Positions 1 through 9,166 of a stretch of DNA of 64,000 nt are shown here, piece by piece. Source of the stretch: Frondihabitans peucedani (GTDB lineage: Bacteria; Actinomycetota; Actinomycetes; Actinomycetales; Microbacteriaceae); assembly GCF_039537585.1 (NCBI RefSeq), contig NZ_BAABAU010000001.1, positions 1 to 64,000 on the forward strand, in the 5' to 3' direction. The stretch's first letter is position 1. Every line of letters begins with the position of its first letter. The notes under the pieces are model-generated. The model had not been told where the DNA came from, made no database searches, and saw nothing but the letters and a program-made list of their open reading frames with translations. The position numbers were made by a program, and so were the translations under genes.

Positions 1-49
1 AGGACTAACGACTCGTGGAGCTGACCGGTACTAATAAGCCGATAACTTG
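1..49 (+). rRNA. rrl: 23S rRNA, 3' end (partial)
   Basis: The window opens inside the last bases of a 23S rRNA gene. The stretch GACCGGTACTAATAAGCCGA near position 23 is the conserved 3'-terminal segment of actinobacterial 23S rRNA. The exact 3' end is not resolved and is set near the end of the conserved block. A 5S gene follows about 190 bases downstream. The spacer in between shows no tRNA. Confidence 0.9.
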
Positions 50-236
50 ACAACACCCCAACCATCACGTCCTGTGTGGTTGGCAGTGATGCTTGCGTCC
101 ACTCTGTGGTTCCCGAAACACGGTCGACACGATCTGTTTCGCGGAACAAACAACTGAATAGCTGTGCCGATGAGGCACAGGCTACGATTCACCAGACTTC
201 ACGCCGGACCCTCTTGGGGTTACGTCGTGACCTAGT

Positions 237-353
237 GTTTCGGCGGCCATAGCGAGAGGGAAACGCCCGGTTACATTCCGAACCCGGAAGCTAAGACTCT
301 CAGCGCCGATGGTACTGCAAGGGGGACCTTGTGGGAGAGTAGGACACCGCCGG
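237..353 (+). rRNA. rrf: 5S rRNA
   Basis: The segment has the 5S hallmarks: a 5' end (TTTCGGCGG) that pairs with the 3' end (CCGCCGGA), the internal CCGAACCCGGAAGCTAAG loop region and the GGGAGAGTAGG motif. Length of about 117 nt fits. It follows the 23S gene in the usual order, and a strong terminator lies 20 bases downstream, so this is the end of an rrn operon. End positions may be off by 1-3 bases. Confidence 0.95.
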
Positions 354-373
354 ACTCAACTTCAAGAAACACC

Positions 374-404
374 AAGAAAGCCACCTCAGTGAGGTGGCTT
401 TCTT
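374..404 (+). terminator. rrn operon terminator
   Basis: A perfect 15-bp inverted repeat (374-388 against 390-404) with a one-base centre, so a 3-5 nt loop after folding. The outer part of the stem is A-rich on the left and T-rich on the right, giving an intrinsic terminator that ends in CTTTCTT. It lies directly after 5S rRNA. Confidence 0.93.
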
Positions 405-566
405 GCGTTAACGCTCTCTGCCTCGATCCTGCGCTCGCCTGTTAGGCTGGCTGCACAACACCACAGCAGGCCCCCTTGCGGGTGAGCGTCGCCTTCGGCG
501 GCTCTGGCTCCCCGCGATTCTCGGCACCCCCGTCTTTGAAGACAGACCTCTAGAAGGAGCACCCCA
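405..566 (+). promoter_or_regulatory. leader and probable promoter of the 0.5-10 kb gene block
   Basis: This 160-base stretch separates the rrn terminator from the first coding gene. It holds a TAGGCT -10-like box at 443-448, a copy of the GATCCTGC word at 425-432, and a strong Shine-Dalgarno (GAAGGAGC, 553-560) that fixes the GTG start at 567. The implied 5' leader would be over 100 nt. No -35 box is obvious, so the promoter call is tentative. Confidence 0.45.
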
Positions 567-2054
567 GTGAGCGATCGCGACGACGACCAGCAGAAGCGTC
601 CGCGACGCGACGGTGACTCCCGGGGTTCGGGTGACGACAGGAGGGCCGGCGGAGGCGGGCGTCGCCCGGAAGGCGGTTCCGGAGCGGGGCGATCCGGCGA
701 CCGTCCCTGGTCGGGCGGCCGTCCGTCGGGGGGTCGTTCTGGTGACCGTCCCACGGGTCGTCCCGGGGGAGACCGCTCGGGCCGTCCCGATGCAGGCAAG
801 CAGCAGGGCGATCGTCCCCAGGGTGACCGCTCGTGGAGCCCGCGGCCGCCTCGAGGCGGGTCCGATCGTCCGCAGCGCTCCTGGCAGGATCGCGCCGGCC
901 AAGATCGCCCCGGAGCAGGCCGTCCTGCAGCCGGTCGCCCCACGGGTGACCGGAACGACTCTCGGCGTCCGCCGAGAGGAGACGGTCCCGCCGGCGCGGA
1001 GAGGCCGTACCGCGGCGACCGTGCGTCGGGAGGCCGGCCCGGTGGCGATCGTCCGACCGGTGGCCGTCCGACCGGTGGCCGTCCGACCGGTGGCCGTCCG
1101 ACCGGTGGCCGTCCGGACCGCCCCGGGACCGACCGTGGAAGCCGTTCCGGCCGCGACTCTCGCGACGGCGGTGGTCAGTGGGAGGACCGCGATCCGCTGG
1201 GCCTGCGCTCTGTCCGTCCCCGCCAGTTCGAGCCTCACCTCCCCGACGAGGTGGAGCCGCGCCAGCTCGACAAGATCGCCCGTGCCGAGCTGAAGACGCT
1301 CAGCAAGGAGAACGCCGACTTCGTCGCTCGCCACCTCGTGATGGCCGCCGAGCTGATCGACGAGGATCCTCAGCTGGCGCACCAGCACGCGCAGGCCGCC
1401 GGACGTCGGGCCGGACGCATCGCGGTCGTCCGCGAGACGATCGCCATCACGGCGTACGCCCTCGAGGACTACGCACTGACGCTCCGCGAGCTCCGCACCT
1501 ACCGCCGCATCTCCGGTCGGAACGACCAGCTGCCGCTCATGGTGGACAGCGAGCGGGGACTGGGCCGAGCCGACCGCGCCCTCGAGCTCGGGCGGTCCGT
1601 CGATCCTGCGACCCTCGACGTCCCGGTCCGGGTCGGCCTCGCCATCGCGATCTCGGGCGCTCGCCTCGACCTCGGCCAGACCGACGCCGCGCTCCGCGAG
1701 CTCGAGATCCCGCAGCTCGACCGGACGAGGGCGTTCAGCTACAGCCCCGACCTGTTCGACGCGTACGCCACCGTGCTCGAGGAGCTCGGTCGCGAGAAGG
1801 AAGCCGCGGAGTGGTACCGCCTGGCGCGTCGCGCTCGCGCCGCGCTCAACACGCTGGACATCGAGGAGGACCGTGAGACTGTCGAGATCGTGGAAGAGGA
1901 AGTCGAAGGATTCGGAGGAGACGACCTCTCCCCGGACGAGGAGCTCGCAGCGGGAGGAGTCGACGTCGAGCCCGCTGACGCCAGCGAGTCCGCAGCCGAC
2001 GATGTCAAGCCCGCAGCAGACGACAGCGGAGAAGACGACGCGCCCCGCGACTGA
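567..2054 (+). CDS. TPR-like protein with a long disordered RG-rich N-terminus
   Basis: A 495-aa protein. Residues 1 to about 205 are low-complexity and rich in Arg, Gly, Pro, Asp and Ser, with RPTGG/GDRP-type repeats; this is expected to be disordered and positively charged and could bind RNA or DNA. Residues about 215-430 are a helical region with repeated A/L-rich helix pairs (for example AHQHAQAAGRRAGRIAVVRE) as in TPR/solenoid proteins. The tail after about 430 is strongly acidic. The GTG start is supported by the GAAGGAGC site at 553. Position matches the conserved protein upstream of the HAD phosphatase and tlyA in other actinobacteria (Rv1691 region). The molecular function is unknown; an RNA or ribosome-linked role is inference from neighbours. 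Confidence 0.8.
   Translation: MSDRDDDQQKRPRRDGDSRGSGDDRRAGGGGRRPEGGSGAGRSGDRPWSGGRPSGGRSGDRPTGRPGGDRSGRPDAGKQQGDRPQGDRSWSPRPPRGGSDRPQRSWQDRAGQDRPGAGRPAAGRPTGDRNDSRRPPRGDGPAGAERPYRGDRASGGRPGGDRPTGGRPTGGRPTGGRPTGGRPDRPGTDRGSRSGRDSRDGGGQWEDRDPLGLRSVRPRQFEPHLPDEVEPRQLDKIARAELKTLSKENADFVARHLVMAAELIDEDPQLAHQHAQAAGRRAGRIAVVRETIAITAYALEDYALTLRELRTYRRISGRNDQLPLMVDSERGLGRADRALELGRSVDPATLDVPVRVGLAIAISGARLDLGQTDAALRELEIPQLDRTRAFSYSPDLFDAYATVLEELGREKEAAEWYRLARRARAALNTLDIEEDRETVEIVEEEVEGFGGDDLSPDEELAAGGVDVEPADASESAADDVKPAADDSGEDDAPRD
1051..1110 (+). repeat. four perfect 15-bp tandem repeats inside the RG-rich region
   Basis: The unit GTCCGACCGGTGGCC occurs four times head to tail with no mismatch. In frame it encodes Arg-Pro-Thr-Gly-Gly. 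Because the unit is 15 bp, copy-number change keeps the reading frame, so the length of the disordered segment can vary between strains. Confidence 0.97.
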
Positions 2055-3048
2055 GTCGCGCGTGCCGCTCGACGGGGTGGACGTGATCCTGGCCGACCTC
2101 GACGGTGTCGTGTACACCGGCCGCAACGCGATCCCGCACGCCGTGGAGAGCCTCAATGCCGCTGCGGCGACCCGTCGGATCGGCTACATCACCAACAACG
2201 CCTCGCGGACGGCCGAGACCGTCGCCGCCCAGCTGAGCGGCTTCGGCCTCTCCGTCACGGGCGACGACGTCGTCACGAGCCCGCAGGCGGCGGTCCGGCT
2301 GCTCGCGACCGTCGTCGATGCCGGCTCGACCGTGCTGGTCGTCGGCGGCGAGGGTCTCACGAGCGTCGTCGAGGCCGCCGGCTTCCGGGTGACCCGTTCG
2401 GCGGACGACCACCCCGCCGCCGTCATCCAGGGGTTCGCCCCCGAGGTGGCGTGGACCGATCTCGCCGAGGCGTCGTTCGCACTGGCCGCCGACATCCCGT
2501 GGATCGCCACGAACCAGGACTGGACGATCCCGCAGGAGCGCGGCATCGCACCCGGCAACGGCACCCTCGTCTCCGCGGTGCACACGGCGGTTGGCAGGCT
2601 CCCGCTCGTGGCAGGCAAGCCCGAGAAGGCCATCTTCGACGCCGCCCTCGAGCAATTCGGCGCCTCGTCGCCGCTGTTCATCGGCGACCGCCTCGACACC
2701 GACATCATCGGGGCCAACAAGGCCGGCATCCCGTCGGTGCTGGTACTGACCGGTATCGACCAGGCCAAGCAGGTGCTGGCGGCCCCCGAGGGGTCGCGGC
2801 CCGACTTCATCCTGGGCGATCTCCGCGGTCTCGACGAGGTCTACCCGGCGACGGTCGAGTCGCAGGATGCACGGGGCGCGCGGATCTTCACGGTCGGCGA
2901 CGCGGCGGTGTCTCTCCACGGCAACGTGGTGAAGGTCGTCGAGGAGGGCTCGTCGCGCGTGGATCTGCTCCGCGCCGGAGCCGCTGCGGTGTGGGGGAGC
3001 GGCCTCATGATCTACGGCCTGGTCGTCGATCCTGCCCTCTACGAGTAG
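2002..3048 (+). CDS. HAD-IIA family phosphatase (NagD/GPP-like)
   Basis: About 348 aa from the ATG at 2002, which overlaps the previous gene by 53 bases. A GTG at 2062, just after the upstream stop, gives 328 aa and is an equally possible start; neither has a good ribosome site. HAD motif I is DLDGVVY (D32 and D34 are the nucleophile and acid/base), followed by the TNN segment of motif II and GDRLDTDIIGANKAG as motif IV, which binds Mg2+. This is the NagD-type HAD-IIA layout with an inserted cap. Substrate is probably a small phosphorylated metabolite (p-nitrophenyl phosphate-type or glycerol phosphate activity is known in the family). Same position as Rv1692 upstream of tlyA. Confidence 0.88.
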   Translation: MSSPQQTTAEKTTRPATESRVPLDGVDVILADLDGVVYTGRNAIPHAVESLNAAAATRRIGYITNNASRTAETVAAQLSGFGLSVTGDDVVTSPQAAVRLLATVVDAGSTVLVVGGEGLTSVVEAAGFRVTRSADDHPAAVIQGFAPEVAWTDLAEASFALAADIPWIATNQDWTIPQERGIAPGNGTLVSAVHTAVGRLPLVAGKPEKAIFDAALEQFGASSPLFIGDRLDTDIIGANKAGIPSVLVLTGIDQAKQVLAAPEGSRPDFILGDLRGLDEVYPATVESQDARGARIFTVGDAAVSLHGNVVKVVEEGSSRVDLLRAGAAAVWGSGLMIYGLVVDPALYE

Positions 3049-3111
3049 TCGCCGGCCGGCTGTGGAGAGCCTGCGGGCCGTGTCGGCGGCAACGGTTAGG
3101 GTGGACCGATC

Positions 3112-3258
3112 ATGAGCGAAGAGAACGACGACAGGGCCGGCCTCATCTCGCGGCTGACGGTCATCGACCAGCAGCCGCTGCAGCAGCGCGCCGCCGCGTT
3201 CGTGCAGATCCACGACGAGTTGCGGTCGGTGCTCGACAGCGACGCGTCGAAGCGTTGA
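3112..3258 (+). CDS. 48-aa conserved-position microprotein upstream of tlyA
   Basis: A short ATG gene of 48 codons, mainly polar and acidic at the N-terminus with a helical segment rich in Leu, Gln and Asp (LISRLTVIDQQPLQQRAA). Its TGA shares one base with the tlyA ATG (TGATG at 3256-3260), which implies translational coupling. A TAGGGT -10-like box at 3097-3102 ends nine bases before the ATG, so a transcript starting almost at the ATG is possible. A tiny unannotated-function gene sits in the same place in mycobacteria (Rv1693). Function unknown. Confidence 0.8.
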   Translation: MSEENDDRAGLISRLTVIDQQPLQQRAAAFVQIHDELRSVLDSDASKR

Positions 3259-4076
3259 TGACGGCCGACCTCCCCGATCCGACGGAGCGCCTCGACATCG
3301 CTCTCACCACCCGCGGGCTCGCGAGGTCGCGCACCCACGCGCACCGGCTCCTCGCCGACGGCCTCGTGACGGTCGACGGCCGGGCAGTGCTCAAGGCGTC
3401 GGCGCCTGTGCGGAGCGCTCAGACCCTGGAGGTGGCGGGGCTCGACCACTACGTGAGCCGCGCCGCGCACAAGCTCCTCGGGGCGCTCGACGCCTTCGGC
3501 ATCGACCCGGGCGGGCGCGCCGCCCTCGACGTCGGCGCCTCGACCGGCGGCTTCACCCAGGTGCTGCTCGAGCGGGGAGCCCGGTCGGTCGTCGCCCTCG
3601 ACGTGGGGCACGGCCAGCTGGTGCCGAGGCTCCGCGGCGACGACCGCGTGACCGTCGTCGAGGGCGCCAACGCCAGGTACCTGACTCGCGACGACCTCCT
3701 GGGCTACGGACCGGCCGCGGACGGCATCGACCTCGTCGTCGGCGACCTGTCGTTCATCTCGCTGACGATGATCCTGCCCGCGCTGGTGTCGTCGGTCGGT
3801 GCCGACGCCGACTACGTCCTGCTCGTCAAGCCGCAGTTCGAGGTCGGGCGCCAGGGCATCCGCGAGGGCATCGTGCACGACGCGGGGCTCCGCTCCGACG
3901 CGGTGCAGCGCGTGCTCTGGGCCGCGCACGACCTCGGGCTCGGCACGGTAGGCGTCGTGCCGTCGTCGATCGTCGGCACGAACGGGAACCGCGAGTACTG
4001 CGTCCACCTGGCGATCCGCGGCGGCGTGAATCCGACAGAATGGATCACGCGAGTCGACGAGATGACGAGAGGGTGA
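3258..4076 (+). CDS. tlyA: TlyA 16S/23S rRNA (cytidine-2'-O)-methyltransferase
   Basis: 272 aa. The N-terminal ~60 residues form an S4-type RNA-binding domain (LAR-SRTHAHRLLADGLVTVDG). The rest is an FtsJ-like Rossmann methyltransferase with the SAM motif ALDVGASTGGFTQVLL near residues 89-104 and the LVVGDLSFISLT and LLVKPQFEVGR motifs typical of TlyA. TlyA 2'-O-methylates cytidines in helix 44 of 16S and, in two-domain forms, helix 69 of 23S rRNA; this modification underlies capreomycin sensitivity in mycobacteria. The ATG at 3258 is coupled to the stop of the microprotein before it. Confidence 0.95.
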   Translation: MTADLPDPTERLDIALTTRGLARSRTHAHRLLADGLVTVDGRAVLKASAPVRSAQTLEVAGLDHYVSRAAHKLLGALDAFGIDPGGRAALDVGASTGGFTQVLLERGARSVVALDVGHGQLVPRLRGDDRVTVVEGANARYLTRDDLLGYGPAADGIDLVVGDLSFISLTMILPALVSSVGADADYVLLVKPQFEVGRQGIREGIVHDAGLRSDAVQRVLWAAHDLGLGTVGVVPSSIVGTNGNREYCVHLAIRGGVNPTEWITRVDEMTRG

Positions 4077-4122
4077 GCATCATCCGAAACCACACCGTTC
4101 CTGCCTCCGGGGCAGGCCTCCG

Positions 4123-5049
4123 ATGAGCGCCGCCCGCCACATCCTGATCGTCTCGCACACCGGCAGGCGCGACTCCATCGACGCCGCCCTCGAGGTCTGC
4201 AGCCTCCTGGCCGCGGTCGATCTCGTGCCGGTCCTGCCGCCCGACGAGTTCGACGACATCAAGACCGCCGAGCCGACCTTCGAGGGCGTCGACGTGCTCG
4301 GCGACACCATCAAGATCGACGACATCGAGTCGGTGATCGTGCTCGGCGGCGACGGCACGATCCTGCGCGCCGCCGAACTCGCCCGCGGCACCCGCGCGCC
4401 GATCATCGGCGTGAACCTCGGGCACGTCGGCTTCCTCGCCGAGAGCGAGCGCGACGACCTCTACGACACGGTGCAGCGCGTGCTGTCGTTCGACTACGAG
4501 GTCGAGGAGCGCTTCGCCCTCCAGGTCGCCGTGCTCGTCGACGGCAAGAAGGTATACGAGACCTGGGCCCTGAACGAGGCGACGGTCGAGAAGGCCTCGC
4601 GCGAGCGCATGCTCGAGGTCGTCATCGAGGTCGACGGGCGGCCGCTGTCGTCGTTCGGCTGCGACGGCGTCGTCATGTCGACCCCGACCGGGTCGACGGC
4701 CTACAACTTCTCGGCCGGCGGGCCCGTCGTCTGGCCCGAGGTCGAGGCCATGATCCTGGTGCCGCTCAGCGCCCACGCGCTGTTCGCCCGACCGCTGGTC
4801 GTCGGGCCGTCGTCGTCGTTCGCCGTCGAGGTCCTGAGCCGCACCGACGGCTCCGGCGTCCTCTGGTGCGACGGGAGGCGCGCGCACACCCTCGAGCCCG
4901 GCGCCCGGGTCGTCGCCCGGCGCTCGCCGCAGGCCGTCCGGCTGGCCCGCCTCCGCCGCGCTCCGTTCACCGACCGGCTCGTGGCGAAGTTCCACCTGCC
5001 GGTCACCGGCTGGCGGGGGCCGCAGGGCCCCCGCACCGACGCGCTGTGA
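4123..5049 (+). CDS. nadK: NAD kinase
   Basis: 308 aa. The diagnostic GGDGT motif is at residues 75-79, followed by NxGxxGFL (NLGHVGFLAE) and the Gly-rich TPTGSTAYNFSAGGPVV segment that binds NAD and the catalytic metal. The enzyme phosphorylates NAD+ to NADP+ in the cytoplasm. It lies between tlyA and recN, in the same order as Rv1694-1696, and is probably co-transcribed. Length is normal. Confidence 0.97.
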   Translation: MSAARHILIVSHTGRRDSIDAALEVCSLLAAVDLVPVLPPDEFDDIKTAEPTFEGVDVLGDTIKIDDIESVIVLGGDGTILRAAELARGTRAPIIGVNLGHVGFLAESERDDLYDTVQRVLSFDYEVEERFALQVAVLVDGKKVYETWALNEATVEKASRERMLEVVIEVDGRPLSSFGCDGVVMSTPTGSTAYNFSAGGPVVWPEVEAMILVPLSAHALFARPLVVGPSSSFAVEVLSRTDGSGVLWCDGRRAHTLEPGARVVARRSPQAVRLARLRRAPFTDRLVAKFHLPVTGWRGPQGPRTDAL

Positions 5050-5056
5050 GTCGCGC

Positions 5057-6775
5057 GTGATCGAGGACATCGCGATCCGCGACCTCGGCGTCATCGGTCA
5101 GGCGACCCTGGCGCTCGGTCCCGGATTCACGGCCGTCACGGGCGAGACGGGCGCCGGCAAGACCATGGTCGTCTCCGCTCTCGGGCTCCTGCTGGGGCAG
5201 AGGGCCGACGGCGGCGCCGTCCGGTCGGGCAGCAGGCAGGCTGTCGTCGACGGCCGCTGGACGGTGCCCGACGACGGCCCGGTGGCCGAGCGGGTCCGCG
5301 ACGCCGGCGGCGACGTCGAAGACGGCGAACTGCTCCTGAGCAGGATCGTCTCGGCGGAAGGACGCAGTCGGGCCGTCGTGGGAGGGCGCTCGGCTCCGAA
5401 CGGCGTCCTCGGCGACCTCGCCGACCACCTGGTCGTCGTCCACGGACAGTCGGAGCAGATCCGCCTGAAGTCGGCGTCCGCGCAGCGCGCCGCAGTCGAC
5501 GCGCACGGCGGTGCCCCGCTCGCGGCAGCCCTCGCCGCCTATCGGGAGTCGTACGAGGCCTGGAAGACGGCCGAGCGCGAGCTCGCCGAGATCACCGGCG
5601 ACCGCGACGCCCGGGCGGCCGAGGCGGAGCGCCTGCGGGTCGCCATCGACGAGATCGAGGCGCTGGCCCCGGTGGCGGGTGAAGACGTCGAGCTCGACGC
5701 CACGGCCGAGCGCCTCAGCAACGCCGAAGACCTCCGGCTGGCCGCCGGCCTCGCGCACGAGGTCCTGTCGACCGACGCCGTCGACGGCACCCGCGACGTC
5801 CTGTCGCTCGTCGACGAGGCCCGTCGCCAGATCGAGCGCGTGGCCCAGCACGACCCCGACCTCAGCGCCATCGGCGACCTCCTCGCCGAGGTGAGCGTGC
5901 AGGTGTCCGAGACGAGCTCTCGGCTCTCGAGCTACCTGTCGTCGCTCGACGCCGACGTGTCGCGCGAGCTCGAGACCGTCCAGGAGCGCCGCGCAGCCCT
6001 CGGCGCACTCGTCCGCAAACACGGGCCCACCCTCGACGACGCGATCGCCCTGCTCGACACCGGCTCGGCCCGCCTCATGGAGCTCGACGGCGACGACGAC
6101 CGCGTCGAGACCCTCGCCGCCGAGGCGGAACGTCACCACGAGGAGGCCCTGGCGCGGGCTGCGGCGCTCACCGATCTCCGCCGCGCGTCCGGTGACGACC
6201 TGGCCCGGCGCGTCTCCGACGAGCTCGAGGCGCTCGCCATGGCGGGCGCACGCCTGGTCGTCCGGGTCGCACCGCGCGACGACCTCGGCACGTCGGGTGG
6301 CGACACGGTCGAACTCCTCCTGCAGCCGCACTCCGGCAGCGAGCCGCGCGCGCTCGGCCGGGGCGCGTCGGGCGGCGAGCTCTCCCGCGTCATGCTCGCG
6401 ATCGAGGTCGTCATGGCGGCCTCGAGCGACGTGCCGACGTTCGTGTTCGACGAGGTCGACGCCGGCGTCGGGGGCTCCGCCGCGATCGAGATCGGTCGGC
6501 GCCTCGCGATCCTGGCCGAGCGGGCGCAGGTGATCGTCGTCACGCACCTCGCTCAGGTGGCCGCCTTCGCGACCAACCACCTGCGCGTCGTGAAAGACGC
6601 CTCGGGCGCGGTGACGGCCTCGAGCGTCCAGCAGCTCACCGGCGAGGAGCGCGTCGCCGAGATGGCGAGGCTCCTCTCGGGGCTGCCCGACAGCGAGAGC
6701 GGGCTCGAGCACGCGAGGGAGCTCCTGGAGCTCGCCGCGACACGCGCGGGCGCGCCCGCCGATACACGGTTGTAA
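5057..6775 (+). CDS. recN: DNA repair protein RecN
   Basis: 572 aa, SMC-like. Walker A is GETGAGKT at residues 29-36, the middle (about 160-360) is coiled-coil with many Glu/Arg/Ala heptads, the ABC signature is [12 protein letters not shown] and Walker B is FVFDEVDAG near residue 465. RecN is recruited to double-strand breaks and supports RecA-dependent repair. GTG start seven bases after the nadK stop. Length and all motifs are intact. Confidence 0.97.
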   Translation: MIEDIAIRDLGVIGQATLALGPGFTAVTGETGAGKTMVVSALGLLLGQRADGGAVRSGSRQAVVDGRWTVPDDGPVAERVRDAGGDVEDGELLLSRIVSAEGRSRAVVGGRSAPNGVLGDLADHLVVVHGQSEQIRLKSASAQRAAVDAHGGAPLAAALAAYRESYEAWKTAERELAEITGDRDARAAEAERLRVAIDEIEALAPVAGEDVELDATAERLSNAEDLRLAAGLAHEVLSTDAVDGTRDVLSLVDEARRQIERVAQHDPDLSAIGDLLAEVSVQVSETSSRLSSYLSSLDADVSRELETVQERRAALGALVRKHGPTLDDAIALLDTGSARLMELDGDDDRVETLAAEAERHHEEALARAAALTDLRRASGDDLARRVSDELEALAMAGARLVVRVAPRDDLGTSGGDTVELLLQPHSGSEPRALGRGASGGELSRVMLAIEVVMAASSDVPTFVFDEVDAGVGGSAAIEIGRRLAILAERAQVIVVTHLAQVAAFATNHLRVVKDASGAVTASSVQQLTGEERVAEMARLLSGLPDSESGLEHARELLELAATRAGAPADTRL

Positions 6776-6822
6776 CGCCAGGCGCTTCGGCGCGAACGAT
6801 GAGTGACGTAGGATGGAAGCCC

Positions 6823-8544
6823 GTGGTGGTCAATCAGAACTCGGTCCAGGACGGCGGTGCGGGCTCCTCGGGGGCCCCCAAGACGACGAAGCACATCTTC
6901 GTCACCGGCGGCGTCGTCTCCTCTCTCGGCAAGGGCCTCACGGCCGCCAGCCTCGGCAACCTCCTCACGGCCCGCGGTCTCCGCGTCGTGATGCAGAAGC
7001 TCGACCCGTACCTCAACGTCGACCCGGGCACGATGAACCCGTTCCAGCACGGCGAGGTGTTCGTCACCGACGACGGCGCCGAGACCGACCTCGACATCGG
7101 GCACTACGAGCGGTTCCTCGACATCAACCTCAACCAGGGTGCGAACGTCACGACCGGGCAGATCTACTCGACGGTCATCGCCAAGGAGCGCCGCGGCGAG
7201 TACCTCGGCGACACCGTCCAGGTGATCCCGCACATCACCGACGAGATCAAGCGGCGCATGCGCCTGCAGGCCTCCGACGAGCCCCAGCCCGACGTCATCA
7301 TCACCGAGGTCGGCGGCACGGTCGGCGACATCGAGAGCCAGCCGTTCCTCGAGTCGGCCCGCCAGGTGCGCCACGAGCTCGGCCGCAAGAACGTCTTCTT
7401 CGTCCACGTCTCGCTCGTGCCGTTCATGGGCGCCTCCGGCGAGCAGAAGACGAAGCCCACCCAGCACTCGGTCGCGGCCCTCCGCGCAATCGGCATCCAG
7501 CCCGACGCCCTCGTCCTCCGGAGCGACCGGCCCGTCACCGAGTCGAACCGCCGCAAGATCGCGCTGATGTGCGACGTCGACGAAGACGCCGTGGTCAACG
7601 CCCGGGACGTGCCGAGCATCTACGAGATCCCGGCCATGCTCAACGAGCAGGGCCTCGACGCGTACATCATCGCCCACCTGGGTCTCGACAAGGCGGGAGC
7701 CGTCGACTGGACCGGGTGGAACCCGATCCTGAGCGCGGTCCACGAGCCCAAGCACGAGGTGACCATCGGCCTCGTCGGCAAGTACATCGACCTGCCCGAC
7801 GCCTACCTCAGCGTCACCGAGGCCCTGAAGGCCGGCGGATTCGCGCAGCAGACCAAGGTGTCGCTCCGCTGGATCCCGTCTGACGACTGCGAGACCCCCG
7901 AGGGCGCTGCGAAGGCGCTCGCCGACGTCGACGGCATCTGCGTGCCGGGCGGTTTCGGAATCCGCGGCATCGAGGGCAAGCTCGGCGCGCTCCGGTTCGC
8001 GCGCGAGAACGGCGTGCCGACCCTGGGCCTCTGCCTCGGCCTCCAGTGCATGGTCATCGAGTACGCCCGGCACAAGGTGGGCCTCCTCAGCGCGTCGTCG
8101 TCGGAGTTCGACCCCGACACCGAGTACCCCGTCATCGCGACGATGGCCGAGCAGGTCGACATCCTCGCCGGCGGCGACCTCGGCGGCACCATGCGCCTCG
8201 GCCTCTACCCGGCAGCACTCCTCGAGGGCTCGCTCGCGGCCGAGGTCTACGGCTCCGAGCTCGTCGAGGAGCGCCACCGCCACCGCTACGAGGTCAACAA
8301 TCACTACCGCGAGCAGATCGCCGACGCCGGGCTCGTCTTCTCCGGCACCTCGCCCGACGGCACCCTCGTCGAGTACGTCGAGCTCGACCGCGCCGAGCAC
8401 CCGTACTACATCGGCACGCAGGCGCACCCCGAGCTGCGCTCGCGCCCGAACAACGCCCACCCGCTGTTCGCCGGGCTCGTCACCGCCGCCCTCGAGCGTC
8501 AGAACTCGACGCGCCTGTTCGAGGTGGCGGACAGTGCCCGCTGA
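6823..8544 (+). CDS. pyrG: CTP synthase
   Basis: 573 aa from the GTG at 6823. The synthase domain opens with [21 protein letters not shown] (P-loop) and has the [19 protein letters not shown] segment; the C-terminal class I glutaminase domain has the nucleophile in [10 protein letters not shown] and a late His-Pro-Glu (QAHPELRSR). It converts UTP, ATP and glutamine to CTP. An ATG at 6799 is in frame, but the sequence before it has no ribosome site, whereas AGGATGGAAG stands five bases before GTG 6823; a TAGGAT -10-like box lies there as well. I therefore prefer 6823, with 6799 as the alternative. Confidence 0.95.
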   Translation: MVVNQNSVQDGGAGSSGAPKTTKHIFVTGGVVSSLGKGLTAASLGNLLTARGLRVVMQKLDPYLNVDPGTMNPFQHGEVFVTDDGAETDLDIGHYERFLDINLNQGANVTTGQIYSTVIAKERRGEYLGDTVQVIPHITDEIKRRMRLQASDEPQPDVIITEVGGTVGDIESQPFLESARQVRHELGRKNVFFVHVSLVPFMGASGEQKTKPTQHSVAALRAIGIQPDALVLRSDRPVTESNRRKIALMCDVDEDAVVNARDVPSIYEIPAMLNEQGLDAYIIAHLGLDKAGAVDWTGWNPILSAVHEPKHEVTIGLVGKYIDLPDAYLSVTEALKAGGFAQQTKVSLRWIPSDDCETPEGAAKALADVDGICVPGGFGIRGIEGKLGALRFARENGVPTLGLCLGLQCMVIEYARHKVGLLSASSSEFDPDTEYPVIATMAEQVDILAGGDLGGTMRLGLYPAALLEGSLAAEVYGSELVEERHRHRYEVNNHYREQIADAGLVFSGTSPDGTLVEYVELDRAEHPYYIGTQAHPELRSRPNNAHPLFAGLVTAALERQNSTRLFEVADSAR

Positions 8545-9130
8545 CGCCGTCGTGCCGGCTGAAGCGCAGGATCTCCTGCAGGACGACGACTTCGACGTCG
8601 AGATCACGTCGTCCGAGACCGTCTACCGCGGCGCCGTCTGGAACATCAAGCGTGAGGAGTTCCGCTACGGCGACTCCACGATCGCGCGGGAGTTCGTCGA
8701 TCACACGGGAGCCGTGGCGGTGCTCGTGCAAGACGACGAGGGCCGGATCCTGCTCATCAAGCAGTACCGGCACCCCGTCCACTCGCGCGACTGGGAGCTC
8801 CCGGCGGGGCTCCTCGATGTCGACGGCGAGCCGCCGCTGGAGGCCGCGAAGCGCGAGCTCGGCGAGGAGGCCGACCTGGAGGCGTCCAAGTGGCAGCCGC
8901 TCGTCGCCTTCAACTCGACGCCCGGCGGCAGCAACGAGCGGCTCTTCGTCTTCCACGCCACGGGTGTGACGGACACCGAGAGCGCGTTCGAGCGGGAGGC
9001 CGAGGAGGCCGACATAGAGAAGCGCTGGGTCGCGCTCGACGAGGTCGTCTTGGGCGTCCTCGAGGGGCGGCTGCACAACTCGATCCTGTCGATCTCGGCG
9101 CTGGCGCTCCACGCCAAGCTCGGTCGCTGA
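8534..9130 (+). CDS. Nudix hydrolase, ADP-ribose pyrophosphatase type
   Basis: 198 aa. The Nudix box is at residues 91-113 with the expected Gly, Glu-Ala-Ala, Arg-Glu-Leu and Glu-Glu positions ([13 protein letters not shown]). The flanking RQ/QYR-H and LPAG motifs match the NudF/ADP-ribose pyrophosphatase group. The GTG start overlaps the end of pyrG by 11 bases, so translation is coupled. Same order as pyrG-Rv1700 in mycobacteria. Exact substrate cannot be read from the sequence, but hydrolysis of ADP-ribose or a related nucleoside diphosphate sugar is likely. Confidence 0.9.
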   Translation: MPADAVVPAEAQDLLQDDDFDVEITSSETVYRGAVWNIKREEFRYGDSTIAREFVDHTGAVAVLVQDDEGRILLIKQYRHPVHSRDWELPAGLLDVDGEPPLEAAKRELGEEADLEASKWQPLVAFNSTPGGSNERLFVFHATGVTDTESAFEREAEEADIEKRWVALDEVVLGVLEGRLHNSILSISALALHAKLGR

Positions 9131-9166
9131 CGCTCCAGAAGGCCCGTACGGCCTAGCCTCGTCAGC

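Noticed and set aside
1051-1110. Short regularly spaced repeats as a CRISPR array
   Set aside because: The units are contiguous without spacers and lie in frame inside a gene. The arrays at 59994 and 20707 also lack spacers.
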